DNA of 64,000 nucleotides from Pseudomonas gregormendelii (GTDB taxonomy: Bacteria; Pseudomonadota; Gammaproteobacteria; Pseudomonadales; Pseudomonadaceae), in NCBI RefSeq assembly GCF_017114825.1, contig NZ_JADEVO010000004.1, positions 174,250-238,249 of the forward strand, read 5' to 3'. Both the position numbers and the translations under genes were made by a program. The notes under the pieces are model-generated. The model worked only from the letters and a program-made list of their open reading frames with translations, made no database searches and was not told the DNA's origin. Positions 9,114 through 20,382 of the stretch are shown one piece after another; positions within the stretch are counted from its first letter, which is position 1, and the number at the start of each line of letters is the position of its first letter.

Positions 9114-9566
9114 CTAACGAACGACTTCGTATTCATGCCCCAACGCCAGGCAATGGCTCAACCACTCTCCCAGGAACATGTTCAGCTGGGCTTTTTCATC
9201 CGGTTGATGCATCGAGGCATTCGGATAAGGATAGATGCCGCGAAAGCGTCGTGCATGTTCGGCACTGACGACTTCAGCCATGCAGGCGTCGTGATACACC
9301 TGGACTTCCAATTGCGGCACCGGCAGCCATGGCAGGCTGTGCTCCTGGCGCACTTGCAGGGTAGTGGTGTACGGGCAGACCTGCAGCACCTCTAGCGCCA
9401 GTACGCCGAGCATCTGGTCGCCATGAGTCACGGCAATGCGTCGCGCCGCCGGCTCGCTGCGCATGTCCGGCAACAGTCGCATAAGGCGCGCATAGTTGGC
9501 CTCACAGGAAGCTTGCAGCCCCGCAAGGTCGACTCGATAGCGATCGCGCAACTTGTTTACGACCAT
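9114..9566 (-). CDS. yqiB: DUF1249 family protein YqiB
   Basis: A 150-residue soluble protein of the DUF1249/YqiB family, recognised by the YARLMRLLPDMR, VYHDACMAEVV, RRFRGIYPYPN and QPDEKAQLNMFLGEWL blocks. No function is known. It sits between nudF and cpdA exactly as in E. coli. Its ATG has a strong GAGGGGG ribosome site and lies 10 bases inside the end of nudF, so translation is likely coupled. Confidence 0.85.
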   Translation of the reverse strand: MVVNKLRDRYRVDLAGLQASCEANYARLMRLLPDMRSEPAARRIAVTHGDQMLGVLALEVLQVCPYTTTLQVRQEHSLPWLPVPQLEVQVYHDACMAEVVSAEHARRFRGIYPYPNASMHQPDEKAQLNMFLGEWLSHCLALGHEYEVVR

Positions 9567-10174
9567 AACCCCCTCACTTCAGCGCGGTTTAAAGCTAGCC
9601 ATTGCAAGGCAATGATGCTGGCCGCGTTGGCAATTCGTCCGTCGCGCACGGCTTGCAGGGCATCTTCGAACGCCCAGACCGTAACGCGGATATCTTCTGC
9701 TTCTTCTTCCAGCCCATGCAGGCCACCGGCCCCGGTGGTCTCGCAACGTCCCAGGTACAAATGCACAAACTCATTGCTGCCGCCCGGCGATGGAAAATAC
9801 TTGGTCATCGGCCAGAGCGCCCCAAACACAAGCCCAGCTTCCTCCTGCGCTTCGCGGTGAGCAACTTCTTCCGGCACTTCATCCTTGTCGATCAGACCGG
9901 CGACCAGTTCAATCAGCCACGGGTTGTCGGTCTTGCCCATGGCGCCGACGCGAAACTGCTCGATCAGTACCACTTCGTCACGCTGCGGGTCGTACGGCAG
10001 GACGCAGACGGCGTCATGGCGAACGAACAGTTCTCGATTGATTTCGCGACTCATGCCGCCGGCGAACAATTCGTGGCGCAGGTGCACACGATCAAGCTTG
10101 TAAAAGCCCTCGTAGCACTTTTCGCGCCGAACGATCTCAACGGCGGTCGGAATGGCGTTGGCAAAATCAGTCAT
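9557..10174 (-). CDS. nudF: ADP-ribose pyrophosphatase
   Basis: NudF hydrolyses ADP-ribose to AMP and ribose 5-phosphate. The Nudix box is complete: G93-x5-E99-x7-R107-E108-A-Q-E111-E112-x-G114. It is 205 residues from the ATG at 10174, which has a GAGGA ribosome site; upstream in-frame codons would add an Arg-rich stretch not seen in the family. The protein also has the downstream SPGGSNEFVHLYLG segment typical of the ADPRase subgroup. It is first in the nudF-yqiB-cpdA-yqiA-parE run. Confidence 0.93.
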   Translation of the reverse strand: MTDFANAIPTAVEIVRREKCYEGFYKLDRVHLRHELFAGGMSREINRELFVRHDAVCVLPYDPQRDEVVLIEQFRVGAMGKTDNPWLIELVAGLIDKDEVPEEVAHREAQEEAGLVFGALWPMTKYFPSPGGSNEFVHLYLGRCETTGAGGLHGLEEEAEDIRVTVWAFEDALQAVRDGRIANAASIIALQWLALNRAEVRGLWS

Positions 10175-10379
10175 GACAATCCTCGTAGTTGCTCCGAGGC
10201 TCCAGCCTCGACTTCGCGCCATCCTAACGCGCCCGCGACCTTTGATGCAGCCCCTTTCCAGACAGCGGGATAGACGGTGAGGGCGAAACCAACTCTAATT
10301 AGCTTAGTGGCGAACTGATTACCGCGCTGGCAGTCGAAGCGGGTAACTTTCGCCTTTCCCTGTTTCATGAAGGACGCCC

Positions 10380-11126
10380 ATGTCGCTTTTCAAAATCGCC
10401 TCCGTGGCCGCAATCGCGTTGACCCTGGCCGCTTGCCAGAGTCTGTTCCAGCCCAACTACCGGACGCCGCTGGAAACCACCCGTGACGCCTCCGAACAGC
10501 TGAAGCCGGGCTGCACGACGCCTGATTGCCCGCTGGTCAATATCGACACCCTGCGCTTCCCTGCCGAGCCTGCGCTCGACGGCATCATCGAAAAGCGCTT
10601 GCTGCAAATGACCCGCACCTCGCCCGACGCCCCGGTGGCGCCGACGCTGGCGGCCTATCGCGATGAGTTTTTGCGCACCGCCGGCCCGCGCTACAGCAGC
10701 TACTTGCAGGCCAAGGTACGGGAGCAGCATGACGGCTTGGTGATCATCGAGTTTTCCAGTTACCTGGACACTGGCGGCGCCCATGGCACGCCGGGCCGCA
10801 GCTTCATCAACTATTCCCGCCAGCAACACAAGGTGCTGACGTTGTCTGACATGTTGCTGCCAGGCCAGGAAGACGCATTCTGGAAAGCCGCGCAGGTGGC
10901 CCACAACAGCTGGCTGATCAGCACCAAGCTCGATCAGGAGGCGGAGTTCGTGAAGAGCTGGCCCTTCCAGAAGACCCAGAACGTGGCGCTGACCTATGGC
11001 GGGGTGATCCTCAAGTACGAAACCAGCACCATCGCCCCCTACGCGCTGGGCCATGTCGAACTGAAGATCCCCTACCCACGCCTGAACGGCATTCTCAGAC
11101 CCGAGCTGTTTCCCGGCCGTAACTGA
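10380..11126 (+). CDS. RsiV/DUF3298-type lipoprotein
   Basis: A 248-residue lipoprotein with lipobox LAAC (Cys19). The C-terminal two thirds resemble the DUF3298/RsiV-like fold: YSSYLQAKVREQHDGLVIIEF, YLDTGGAHGTPGRSFINYS and LSDMLLPGQEDAFWK are typical, and the GAHG turn is a hallmark. Related proteins bind peptidoglycan fragments or lysozyme, but no such activity is shown for this one. Its 3' end overlaps the 3' end of the convergent cytX by 32 bases. It is divergent from nudF across a 205-base gap. Confidence 0.75.
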   Translation: MSLFKIASVAAIALTLAACQSLFQPNYRTPLETTRDASEQLKPGCTTPDCPLVNIDTLRFPAEPALDGIIEKRLLQMTRTSPDAPVAPTLAAYRDEFLRTAGPRYSSYLQAKVREQHDGLVIIEFSSYLDTGGAHGTPGRSFINYSRQQHKVLTLSDMLLPGQEDAFWKAAQVAHNSWLISTKLDQEAEFVKSWPFQKTQNVALTYGGVILKYETSTIAPYALGHVELKIPYPRLNGILRPELFPGRN

Positions 11127-12387
11127 AGGCAGCTCCCAGCATAAGCTGCAGCAGCCCTGCCAGAATCAGTGACGGCAGGGTTGCGCCGATGTCCGGGTAC
11201 AGATTGGCCAGCAAATGATAAGTGCTCACCCCGCCCAACCAGGCGAGCAACGCCGGCCAGCGCAATGCGGCTGATGCGACTCGGGCACTGCGCTTGCGCA
11301 GGATGAAGTGATCCACCAGCACCACGCCGAACAGCGGCGCAAACACCGAGCCGATCAACAGCAGGAAGTTCTGGTACTGCGCCAAAGGCGCCAGCAAGGC
11401 GATCAGCGTGCAGACCAGGCCGATGGCCAACGCCAGGTACTCGACTTTGAAGCGCACCAGCACCGCGCTGGACACTGCCGCCGAGTGAATGTCGGCAAAG
11501 GCGTTCTCTGACTCGTCCAGCAGGATCAGCAGCAGCGGAATCCCCAGGCCGGCGCCAGCCAGTGCCAACAGCAGGGCATTGACTTCACCACTCGGGGCGA
11601 ACGCCAGGGTGTAGGCCACGCCAAGGCTCATCAGCCAGAAGTTACCGATAAAAAAGCCCAGCGCGGTTCCGCCGAAGACGTTTTTCGCACGCTTGCCGAA
11701 TCGCGAGTAGTCGGCGATCAGCGGCAGCCAGGACAATGGCATCGCAATGGCGATGTCGAAGCCCACGGCGAACGGCATCGAACCGTCGCCCGCCTGCGCC
11801 CACAGTGCGGCCAGGTCGGCTTTGGCGAACAGGTTCCAGGTCAGCCAGATGCACGCGGCCAGCAATAGCCAGATACCCCACTTGCGCAGGATCTGGCGCA
11901 CGAACGTCAGGGGCCCGCTGACCGCCAGCAAAGTGGCCAGGCCACCGAAGAACAGGGTCCATAGCAGTGGGCTCGACAGCAGACTGCCTTCGCTGAAGGC
12001 ACGTGCGCCCAGCAGACTGGCGGCGTCGCGCATGACGATGATTTCGAACGAACCCCAACCGATCAGTTGCAGCAGGTTCAGCACCGCCGGCAGGCTTGCG
12101 CCCTTGATGCCGAGGCTCAGCTTGAGTGCGGCCATCGACGACAGGCCGGTGTCGCTGCCGATCACGCCGACGGCCGCCAGCAGCAGGACGCCGACCAAGG
12201 TGCCGAGGAAGATTGCCAGCAGTGAACCGGACAGGCCGAGGCCAGGCGCGAGCAAAGCGCCGGTCTGCAGCACCATCAGGCCGATGCCGAGGGAGAACCA
12301 TAGGGAAAACAGATCGCGACCACCGAAGACACGCTTTTCAGCGGGCACCGCAATGTCGGGGGAGTAAGTGCTGGGTTGAATGCTCAC
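11095..12387 (-). CDS. cytX: Putative hydroxymethylpyrimidine transporter
   Basis: A 430-residue inner-membrane permease of the purine-cytosine (NCS1/CodB) family with about 12 hydrophobic segments. Family features include the N-terminal VFGGRDLFSLWFSLGIGLMV and SWLPLIADYSRFGK in the middle. The CytX subgroup is assigned because the gene follows thiC on the same strand behind a TPP riboswitch, where it would import the pyrimidine precursor that ThiC otherwise makes. The start is GTG at 12387 with only a weak ribosome site; no internal ATG fits better. The last 32 bases overlap the convergent lipoprotein gene, and I see no separate terminator. Confidence 0.87.
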   Translation of the reverse strand: MSIQPSTYSPDIAVPAEKRVFGGRDLFSLWFSLGIGLMVLQTGALLAPGLGLSGSLLAIFLGTLVGVLLLAAVGVIGSDTGLSSMAALKLSLGIKGASLPAVLNLLQLIGWGSFEIIVMRDAASLLGARAFSEGSLLSSPLLWTLFFGGLATLLAVSGPLTFVRQILRKWGIWLLLAACIWLTWNLFAKADLAALWAQAGDGSMPFAVGFDIAIAMPLSWLPLIADYSRFGKRAKNVFGGTALGFFIGNFWLMSLGVAYTLAFAPSGEVNALLLALAGAGLGIPLLLILLDESENAFADIHSAAVSSAVLVRFKVEYLALAIGLVCTLIALLAPLAQYQNFLLLIGSVFAPLFGVVLVDHFILRKRSARVASAALRWPALLAWLGGVSTYHLLANLYPDIGATLPSLILAGLLQLMLGAAFSYGRETARV

Positions 12388-12425
12388 GGGTGTTATCTCA
12401 GAGGGACATTTGTTGTTGTATTGAT

Positions 12426-12507
12426 CGCTATCGCCAGCAGGCTGGCTCCCACAGGGGACTTGTGAACGCTACAGATCCAATGTGGGAGCCAGCCTGCTGG
12501 CGATGGG
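12426..12507. repeat. Inverted REP pair between thiC and cytX
   Basis: TCGCCAGCAGGCTGGCTCCCAC and its complement face each other around about 35 bases. This is a different REP class from the GCGGGCAAGCCCGC type. It lies in the 151-base gap between two genes expected to be cotranscribed, so it may reduce cytX expression relative to thiC or protect the 3' end of the thiC message. Confidence 0.88.
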
Positions 12508-12538
12508 GCCTGTGCAGGCCCCACCTTTTCAGGTCAGA

Positions 12539-14697
<2,159 letters not shown>

Positions 14698-14707
14698 AAC
14701 CCGGCCA

Positions 14708-14736
14708 GTCTAGACACAACTGACACGGAACGCCAA
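14708..14736 (-). promoter_or_regulatory. Putative sigma-70 promoter of thiC
   Basis: On the minus strand TTGGCG (14736-14731) and CTAGAC (14713-14708) are separated by 17 bases. Transcription would start near 14700, right at the first base of the riboswitch. This is a prediction from spacing and position; the -10 match is only fair. Confidence 0.5.
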
Positions 14737-14904
14737 CCCCGCAGTAAACACCTTGATGAATGGCGTAATTACAGGATTGTTGCCGAACGTGTGCGCAACT
14801 ACACTCGCTACGCCGCATCGCGTCATGACGTTGTGCGTTGACGATCTACAACATCGCGCCGTACCTTGGCGCAAATTATCAGCGTAATTTTTAGGGATGG
14901 CCGC

Positions 14905-16338
14905 ATGCTGCGCAAACTTTCACTGGCCCTTGCCGTGTCTTGTGCTTCGAATGGAATGGCCTGGGCAGCGGAAGCGCCCTTATCGACCAGGACTGACCTG
15001 GTGAGCGTCTATCAGGAAGCCGTGGATAACAACGCCGACCTGGCTGCTGCTCGCGCCCAATATGGCGCGCAGAAAGAGGTAGTGCCCCAGGCACGGGCCG
15101 GGTTGTTGCCGAATCTGTCCGGCGGAGCCCAGGTCGCCAATGTGCGCACCGACATCAATCAGCCGTCCGCCGTGGCCTCCCGCAGCGCCAACTCCTACCA
15201 GGCGACACTGGCCCAGCCACTGTTCCGCGCCGATCGCTGGTTCCAGTACCAGGCGGCCAAGGACGTCAACGAACAGGCGGCGCTGCAACTGTCCGCGACA
15301 GAGCAGAACCTGATCCTGCAGACCGCCGAAAACTATTTCAATGTGCTGCGCAGCCAGGACAACCTGGCCTCGACCAAGGCTGAGGAAGCGGCATTCAAAC
15401 GCCAGCTGGACCAGTCCAACGAACGCTTCGATGTCGGCCTCTCGGACAAGACCGACGTGCTGCAATCGCAAGCCAGCTACGACACTGCACGGGCCAACCG
15501 CATCGTTGCGCAGCGCCAGGTGGATGATGCGTTCGAAGCGCTGATCACCCTGACCAACCGTCAGTACAACTCGATCCAGGGCATCGTCCATACCCTGCCC
15601 ATCCTCCCGCCGGCACCGAATGACGCGAAGTCCTGGGTCGACACGGCCGCCCGGCAGAACCTCAATCTGCTGGCCAGCAACTACGCGGTCAGCGCGGCTG
15701 AAGAAACGCTCAAACAGCGCAAGGCCGGCCACGCTCCGACGGTGGATGCGGTGGCGAAGTATGAAAAAGGTGACAACGACGCTTTTGGCTTCAGTAATCC
15801 GAATGCTTTCAACCAGGCCTATGGCGGGCCGGTCGAACAACGCACCCTGGCCCTGCAGTTGAACATCCCGATCTACAGCGGCGGGCTGACCAGTTCCCAG
15901 GTCAGGGAGTCCTACTCGCGCCTGGACCAGACCGAACAACAGCGTGAAGGCCTGCGCCGGCAAGTCGTGGAGAACACGCGCAATCTGCACCGTGCGGTGA
16001 ATACCGACGTCGAGCAGGTGCAGGCGCGCAAGCAGTCGATCATTTCCAACCAGAGCGCGGTGGAAGCAACTGAAATCGGCTATCAGGTTGGAACGCGCAA
16101 CATCGTCGACGTGCTCGATGCCCAGCGCCAGCTGTACACCTCGGTGCGCAACTACAACAACACCCGGTACGACTACATCCTCGACAACCTGCGCCTGAAA
16201 CAGGCAGCGGGCACGTTGAACCCGGGCGACCTGGAAGACCTCAAGCGCTACCTCAAGCCCGACTACAACCCCGACAAGGACTTCCTGCCGCCGGATTTGG
16301 CCAAGGCTGCGGCTGAGCAATTGAACGCCCGGCCGTAA
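14905..16338 (+). CDS. tolC: TolC-family outer-membrane channel
   Basis: A 477-residue outer-membrane efflux/secretion channel with a signal peptide ending near MAWAAEAP (about residue 22). Two repeated OEP domains are visible, with long helical segments (LAAARAQYGAQKEVVPQARAG and the C-terminal EIGYQVGTRNIVDVLDAQRQ, the usual outer-membrane channel signature). The ATG at 14905 has an AGGGA ribosome site. It sits near nudF as tolC does in E. coli and is divergent from thiC; 14429-14904 holds the thiC leader and, presumably, the tolC promoter. The pump or secretion partner is not nearby. A shared terminator follows. Confidence 0.88.
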   Translation: MLRKLSLALAVSCASNGMAWAAEAPLSTRTDLVSVYQEAVDNNADLAAARAQYGAQKEVVPQARAGLLPNLSGGAQVANVRTDINQPSAVASRSANSYQATLAQPLFRADRWFQYQAAKDVNEQAALQLSATEQNLILQTAENYFNVLRSQDNLASTKAEEAAFKRQLDQSNERFDVGLSDKTDVLQSQASYDTARANRIVAQRQVDDAFEALITLTNRQYNSIQGIVHTLPILPPAPNDAKSWVDTAARQNLNLLASNYAVSAAEETLKQRKAGHAPTVDAVAKYEKGDNDAFGFSNPNAFNQAYGGPVEQRTLALQLNIPIYSGGLTSSQVRESYSRLDQTEQQREGLRRQVVENTRNLHRAVNTDVEQVQARKQSIISNQSAVEATEIGYQVGTRNIVDVLDAQRQLYTSVRNYNNTRYDYILDNLRLKQAAGTLNPGDLEDLKRYLKPDYNPDKDFLPPDLAKAAAEQLNARP

Positions 16339-16342
16339 AAGC

Positions 16343-16385
16343 AAAAGATCGTCCGAAGGCTCGGGCCGCGTTCGGGCGATCTTTT
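16343..16385. terminator. Bidirectional terminator between tolC and waaA
   Basis: AAAAGATCGTCCGAA pairs with TTCGGGCGATCTTTT around a GC-rich loop with one mismatch. A run precedes and T run follows, and it lies between the 3' ends of convergent genes. Confidence 0.8.
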
Positions 16386-16402
16386 ATTTCAGGCGACGCA
16401 GT

Positions 16403-17680
16403 CTAACGGTCGATCAACCGCCCCAACCCATCCAGCAATCGTTGCAACGCGCCCTGATTGGCGCGCATCACGTTCAATCCGGCCTGGGCCATGCGCTGTG
16501 CGTCCCGGGGCAATTCGAACAATCGTCGCACCTCTACCGCCAACCCTTCGGCATCTTCCACCTCCTGCAGCGCGCCGGCATTGCGCAGTTGCGCGGCTAT
16601 CTCGAGGAAGTTGAACAAGTGCGGGCCGCTCAGTACCGGCTTGGCCAGTGCTGCCGGCTCCAGCAGGTTGTGCCCGCCGTTCGGTACAAGGCTGCCACCG
16701 ACGAATGCGGTATCAGCCAGGGCGTAAAGGAACAGCAATTCGCCCATGGTGTCGCCCAGCAGTACTGAAGTACCGGCGCTGACAGTTTCGCCGGTGGAGC
16801 GTCGAACCGTGGCGAAGTCCTGCCGGGCGCACAGCTCGAACACCGAATTGAACCGCTCCGGATGGCGCGGTACCAGGATCAGCAGCGCATCGGGATGATT
16901 GGCGAGCAACTGACGGTGAGCCGCCAGCACCACCTCGTCTTCGCCTTCATGGGTACTGGCGGCAATCCACACCGGACGCTCCTGTGCTTGCCATTGGCCG
17001 CGTAACTCGGTGGCACGCTGCAGCAGCTGCGGGTCGATGGTCAGATCGAATTTGATCGAGCCGGTGACTTCGACGGTTTCCGGGCGCGCACCCAGGTCGC
17101 GAAAGCGCGAGGCCTCGGCCTCGGTCTGCACTGCAAACAGGCTCATTTCGGCGAGCATCGGCTGGGTCAGTTTGGGCAAACGGCCGTAACCCCTGGCCGA
17201 GCGCTCGGACAGTCGGGCATTGGCCAGCGCCACGGGAATACCCCGTTTTGCACACTGGTGGATATGGTTGGGCCAAAGCTCGGTTTCCATGATCACTGCC
17301 AGTTTCGGCCGCACGCGATCCAGGAATCGCTTTGCCGCACAGGGCAGGTCATAGGGCAGGTAGCAGTGTTGAATTCGCGGTTCATTGGCGAACAGGGCCC
17401 GAATGCGCTCGGATCCGGTCGGGGTCATGCAGGTCACGGTGATCGGCAACTGTGGATAACGTTGCAACAGAGCGCGGATCATTGGCGCCGCCGCGATGCT
17501 CTCGCCAACTGACACCGCGTGTACCCAGATTCCGCCGGGCTGCAACACCGGCAGGCCATAGGAAAATCGCTCGCCGATGCGTTTGGCATACGCCGGCGCC
17601 TTGCGCGCCCGCAGCCAAAGCCGAATCGCTACCAATGGCAGCCCCAGGTAAAACAGCGCGGTGTAGAGAGTTCTATTCAT
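16403..17680 (-). CDS. waaA: 3-deoxy-D-manno-octulosonic acid (Kdo) transferase
   Basis: WaaA adds Kdo to lipid IVA at the inner face of the cytoplasmic membrane, the first step of core assembly. It is 425 residues, the family length, from the ATG at 17680. An N-terminal hydrophobic anchor (residues 5-20) precedes the GT30 domain, with the catalytic Glu60 in HAVSVGE and sugar-nucleotide-binding motifs ASTHEGEDE, VPRHPERF and GGHNLLEPA. It lies 11 bases downstream of the LysR gene on the same strand and ends at a terminator shared with tolC. Confidence 0.96.
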   Translation of the reverse strand: MNRTLYTALFYLGLPLVAIRLWLRARKAPAYAKRIGERFSYGLPVLQPGGIWVHAVSVGESIAAAPMIRALLQRYPQLPITVTCMTPTGSERIRALFANEPRIQHCYLPYDLPCAAKRFLDRVRPKLAVIMETELWPNHIHQCAKRGIPVALANARLSERSARGYGRLPKLTQPMLAEMSLFAVQTEAEASRFRDLGARPETVEVTGSIKFDLTIDPQLLQRATELRGQWQAQERPVWIAASTHEGEDEVVLAAHRQLLANHPDALLILVPRHPERFNSVFELCARQDFATVRRSTGETVSAGTSVLLGDTMGELLFLYALADTAFVGGSLVPNGGHNLLEPAALAKPVLSGPHLFNFLEIAAQLRNAGALQEVEDAEGLAVEVRRLFELPRDAQRMAQAGLNVMRANQGALQRLLDGLGRLIDR

Positions 17681-17691
17681 GGCGGCGGAGT

Positions 17692-18594
17692 TTATCGGCT
17701 TTTGTCGCCGATCGCCCGCAAGTGCACGGCAAAACGTTCCGCCAGCCAGCGCGCGGCCGGGCCCAGTGGCTCGTCGCGACGCCACACCAGCTCCACGACA
17801 AGGGCCGGAGGCGTCCATTCGCTGACCAGTTCGACCATCTGCCCCTGATAAGCAGGGTACTGCACCACGTGCCGGGGCAACCAGGCCCAGCCGAGGCCAC
17901 GTACCAGCCATTCGGCCATTACGTAGAAACTGTCGGCCCGCCAGACCTGCGGACTGGCGGGTTCGCTACCGGGGTAGACACTGGATTGAGTGGACATGAG
18001 TAACTGGCGATGCTGCGCCAACTGCTGGCAATCAACTTCGTTTTTGCCGGCCAAGGGGTGGCCGGTGCCACACACTGTCACCATTTCGACGCTGCCCAAT
18101 ACCCGGCGCTCAAGGGATTCGGGAATCTGGTCGTGATAAAACAGCAGGCCGAGGTCGGCCCGGCGCTCCACCAATTTACGCGCCACATCGCCCTGGGCAG
18201 CACTGGTCAGTTGCACCTCAAGGCTGGGAAATTGTTGCGCCAGGGCTTCAAAGCTATCCACAACTGCCTGGTAGGGCATGGCCTCGTCCTGGGCCACCCG
18301 CAGACGGGCTTCCTGCCCGCGCATCATCGCCAATGCCCGGCCGTTCAAACGCTCGCACTGACGCAGGACTTCCCTTGCTTCTTCGAGCAAGGCATCGCCG
18401 GCTTCAGTCAATTTCGGCTGGCGCCCGCTACTGCGATCAAACAGGCTGACGCCGAGGTCTTCTTCCAACAGCGCAATCGAACTGCTCACGGCCGACTGGG
18501 CCTTGCGCTGAGCGCGCGCCACCGCCGAGAACGAGCGTTGTTCCGCTACGCTGACAAACAGACGAAGCTGTTCCAGACTCCATTGCATGCTCAT
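17692..18594 (-). CDS. LysR-family transcriptional regulator
   Basis: A 300-residue LysR-type regulator. The N-terminal winged helix (LEQLRLFVSVAEQRSFSAVARAQ, then QSAVSSSIALLEEDLGVSLFDR) is intact, followed by a substrate-binding domain that recognises an unknown effector. I used the ATG at 18594; a TTG two codons upstream and an ATG two codons downstream are also possible. It is divergent from the SMR pump gene across about 100 bases, the usual arrangement for a LysR protein and its target, so it may control that pump. waaA follows 11 bases downstream. Confidence 0.85.
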   Translation of the reverse strand: MSMQWSLEQLRLFVSVAEQRSFSAVARAQRKAQSAVSSSIALLEEDLGVSLFDRSSGRQPKLTEAGDALLEEAREVLRQCERLNGRALAMMRGQEARLRVAQDEAMPYQAVVDSFEALAQQFPSLEVQLTSAAQGDVARKLVERRADLGLLFYHDQIPESLERRVLGSVEMVTVCGTGHPLAGKNEVDCQQLAQHRQLLMSTQSSVYPGSEPASPQVWRADSFYVMAEWLVRGLGWAWLPRHVVQYPAYQGQMVELVSEWTPPALVVELVWRRDEPLGPAARWLAERFAVHLRAIGDKSR

Positions 18595-18628
18595 GTGCAA
18601 CCCATCTCCGTAACAGATAGGTAATGAC

Positions 18629-18656
18629 TTTACCGCATCTGGCGAATCTCTAAAAT
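18629..18656 (+). promoter_or_regulatory. Candidate promoter of the SMR pump gene
   Basis: TTTACC and TAAAAT are separated by 16 bases in the LysR-emrE divergent region, about 40 bases before the pump ATG. The -10 match is good and the -35 poor, as expected for an activator-dependent promoter. Prediction only. Confidence 0.4.
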
Positions 18657-18696
18657 GCAGGCTTGATAAAGCAACACATCACTTGAGGATGCACCC

Positions 18697-19029
18697 ATGA
18701 CCGCTTACTACTACCTGGCCATTGCCATCTGCGCCGAAGTGATCGCGACCGTTTCAATGAAAGCCGTCAAAGGTTTCAGCACGCCCCTGCCGTTGGTGCT
18801 GGTGATCGTTGGCTACGGCATCGCCTTCTGGATGCTGACGCTGGTGGTGCGCAGCGTACCGGTAGGCGTGGCTTATGCGGTATGGGCCGGCCTGGGCATC
18901 GTGCTGGTCAGTGTCGCCGCGCTGTTTATCTATGGGCAGAAGCTGGATGTGCCGGCGATGCTGGGCATGGCGCTGATTGTGCTGGGGGTGGTGGTTATCC
19001 AGTTGTTCTCCAAAACTGCAGGCCACTAA
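18697..19029 (+). CDS. emrE: Small multidrug resistance (EmrE/QacE-type) efflux protein
   Basis: A 110-residue four-helix protein that exports quaternary ammonium and related cations in exchange for protons as an antiparallel dimer. The essential Glu14 lies in AIAICAEVIAT, and the helix-3 AYAVWAGLGI and helix-4 blocks are family signatures. It has a TGAGGA ribosome site. P. aeruginosa has an emrE at the same chromosomal place (PA4990). The divergent LysR gene is its likely regulator. Confidence 0.9.
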   Translation: MTAYYYLAIAICAEVIATVSMKAVKGFSTPLPLVLVIVGYGIAFWMLTLVVRSVPVGVAYAVWAGLGIVLVSVAALFIYGQKLDVPAMLGMALIVLGVVVIQLFSKTAGH

Positions 19030-19048
19030 CGCCTGCAATGCTGTCTAG

Positions 19049-19136
19049 TGTGGGAGTGAGCCTGCTCGCGATAGCGGTGCGCCAATCGACGCGTCGGTTG
19101 CCAGGTAAACCGCTATCGCGAGCAGGCTCACTCCCT
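19049..19136. repeat. Inverted REP pair downstream of emrE
   Basis: GGGAGTGAGCCTGCTCGCGATAGCGG (19051 onward) is repeated in inverse orientation at the right end, with about 35 bases between. It represents a third REP class with the core GAGCCTGCTCGCGATAGC. Confidence 0.87.
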
Positions 19137-19206
19137 CGGGTCTGTCGGCCGCTGCAATGTTTGAGTCTGTATACTGCGCCCTCGTCTTGAACACTGAGGT
19201 CGCTGC

Positions 19207-20382
19207 ATGCCATCCGTTATTTCCACCGACGTTTTGATTGTCGGCGCTGGTGTCGCCGGCCTCTGGCTGAACGCGCGCCTGCGCCGCCAGGGTTTTTCGA
19301 CCGTGCTGGTGGAAAGCGCCACCCTCGGTGGCGGGCAGAGCCTGAAGTCCCAAGGCATCATCCACGGCGGCGCCAAGTATGCGCTGCACGGTGCACTGAC
19401 CGGCGCCTCGGAAGCCATCGCCGATATGCCACGACGCTGGCGTGAAGCGCTGGCCGGCGACGGCGAACTGGATCTGAGCGGCGTACGCCTGCTGTCCGAA
19501 GCCCACTATCTCTGGTCCCCCGGCACCATCGCTGGCAACCTCACCAGTTTCTTCGCCAGCAAAGCCGTGCGGGGCCGGGTCGACCAGGTCAAGGGCGAGC
19601 AACTGCCACCTGCCCTGCAAGACAAGCGTTTCAAGGGCAAGGTCTATCGCCTGGCCGAGCTGGTGATCGATGTACCGAGCCTGATCCAGCGCTTGGCCGA
19701 CCTCGCGGGCGACGGCCTGCTGGCCGGGCATGAGATCGAACCGTTTCTGGAGGCTGGCCTGCTGGTCGGCCTTAGAGTCGACGGGCGCGATATTCGGGCG
19801 CAACGCATCGTTCTCAGCGCCGGGGCGGGTACCGCAGCGCTGCTCGAAGCACTGGGGTTGAGCCAGCCGGCCATGCAACGTCGACCGCTGCACATGATCA
19901 TCGCCAAGGGCCCCGGCCTGAAGCCGTTGTACGCCCACTGCCTGGGTGGCGGGACCAAGCCGCGCATCACTGTCACCACGCACCCGGCGGCCGATGGCCA
20001 GTGGGTCTGGTACCTGGGTGGCGATATTGCCGAAGCCGAAGGCGTCGCCCGCGAGCCGGCCGAGCAGATTGCCACCGCGCAGAAAGAACTCGGCCAGCTC
20101 CTGCCCTGGATCGACCTCAGTACCGCCCGGTGGGCCACTTTGCGAGTGGATCGTGCAGAGCCTTTGCAGTCCGGCCTGACACGCCCGGACAATGCCTTCC
20201 TGGCTGAACAGGGCCGGCTGCTGGTCGGTTGGCCGACCAAGCTGGCACTGGCGCCGGACTTCGCTGACCGGGTCATCGCCTCTCTACAACGCGATGGCAT
20301 CCAGCCCAGCCACAACGCTACGTTGCCTGAACTACCGAAACCACCCATGGGCATTCCTGCCTGGGAGCAACTGCTACCATGA
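19207..20382 (+). CDS. FAD-dependent oxidoreductase (DAO-like)
   Basis: A 391-residue protein with an N-terminal dinucleotide-binding motif G13-A-G15-VA-G18 and the GGGQSLKSQGIIHGGAKY segment that packs against FAD, as in D-amino-acid-oxidase-like enzymes. A late RIVLSAGAGT and a C-terminal LLVGWPTKLALAPDFADRV complete the FAD site. The substrate is unknown. Its stop overlaps the aldo-keto reductase start by 4 bases, and a third gene follows, so the three probably form an operon. The same trio (PA4991-PA4993) follows emrE in P. aeruginosa. Confidence 0.8.
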   Translation: MPSVISTDVLIVGAGVAGLWLNARLRRQGFSTVLVESATLGGGQSLKSQGIIHGGAKYALHGALTGASEAIADMPRRWREALAGDGELDLSGVRLLSEAHYLWSPGTIAGNLTSFFASKAVRGRVDQVKGEQLPPALQDKRFKGKVYRLAELVIDVPSLIQRLADLAGDGLLAGHEIEPFLEAGLLVGLRVDGRDIRAQRIVLSAGAGTAALLEALGLSQPAMQRRPLHMIIAKGPGLKPLYAHCLGGGTKPRITVTTHPAADGQWVWYLGGDIAEAEGVAREPAEQIATAQKELGQLLPWIDLSTARWATLRVDRAEPLQSGLTRPDNAFLAEQGRLLVGWPTKLALAPDFADRVIASLQRDGIQPSHNATLPELPKPPMGIPAWEQLLP

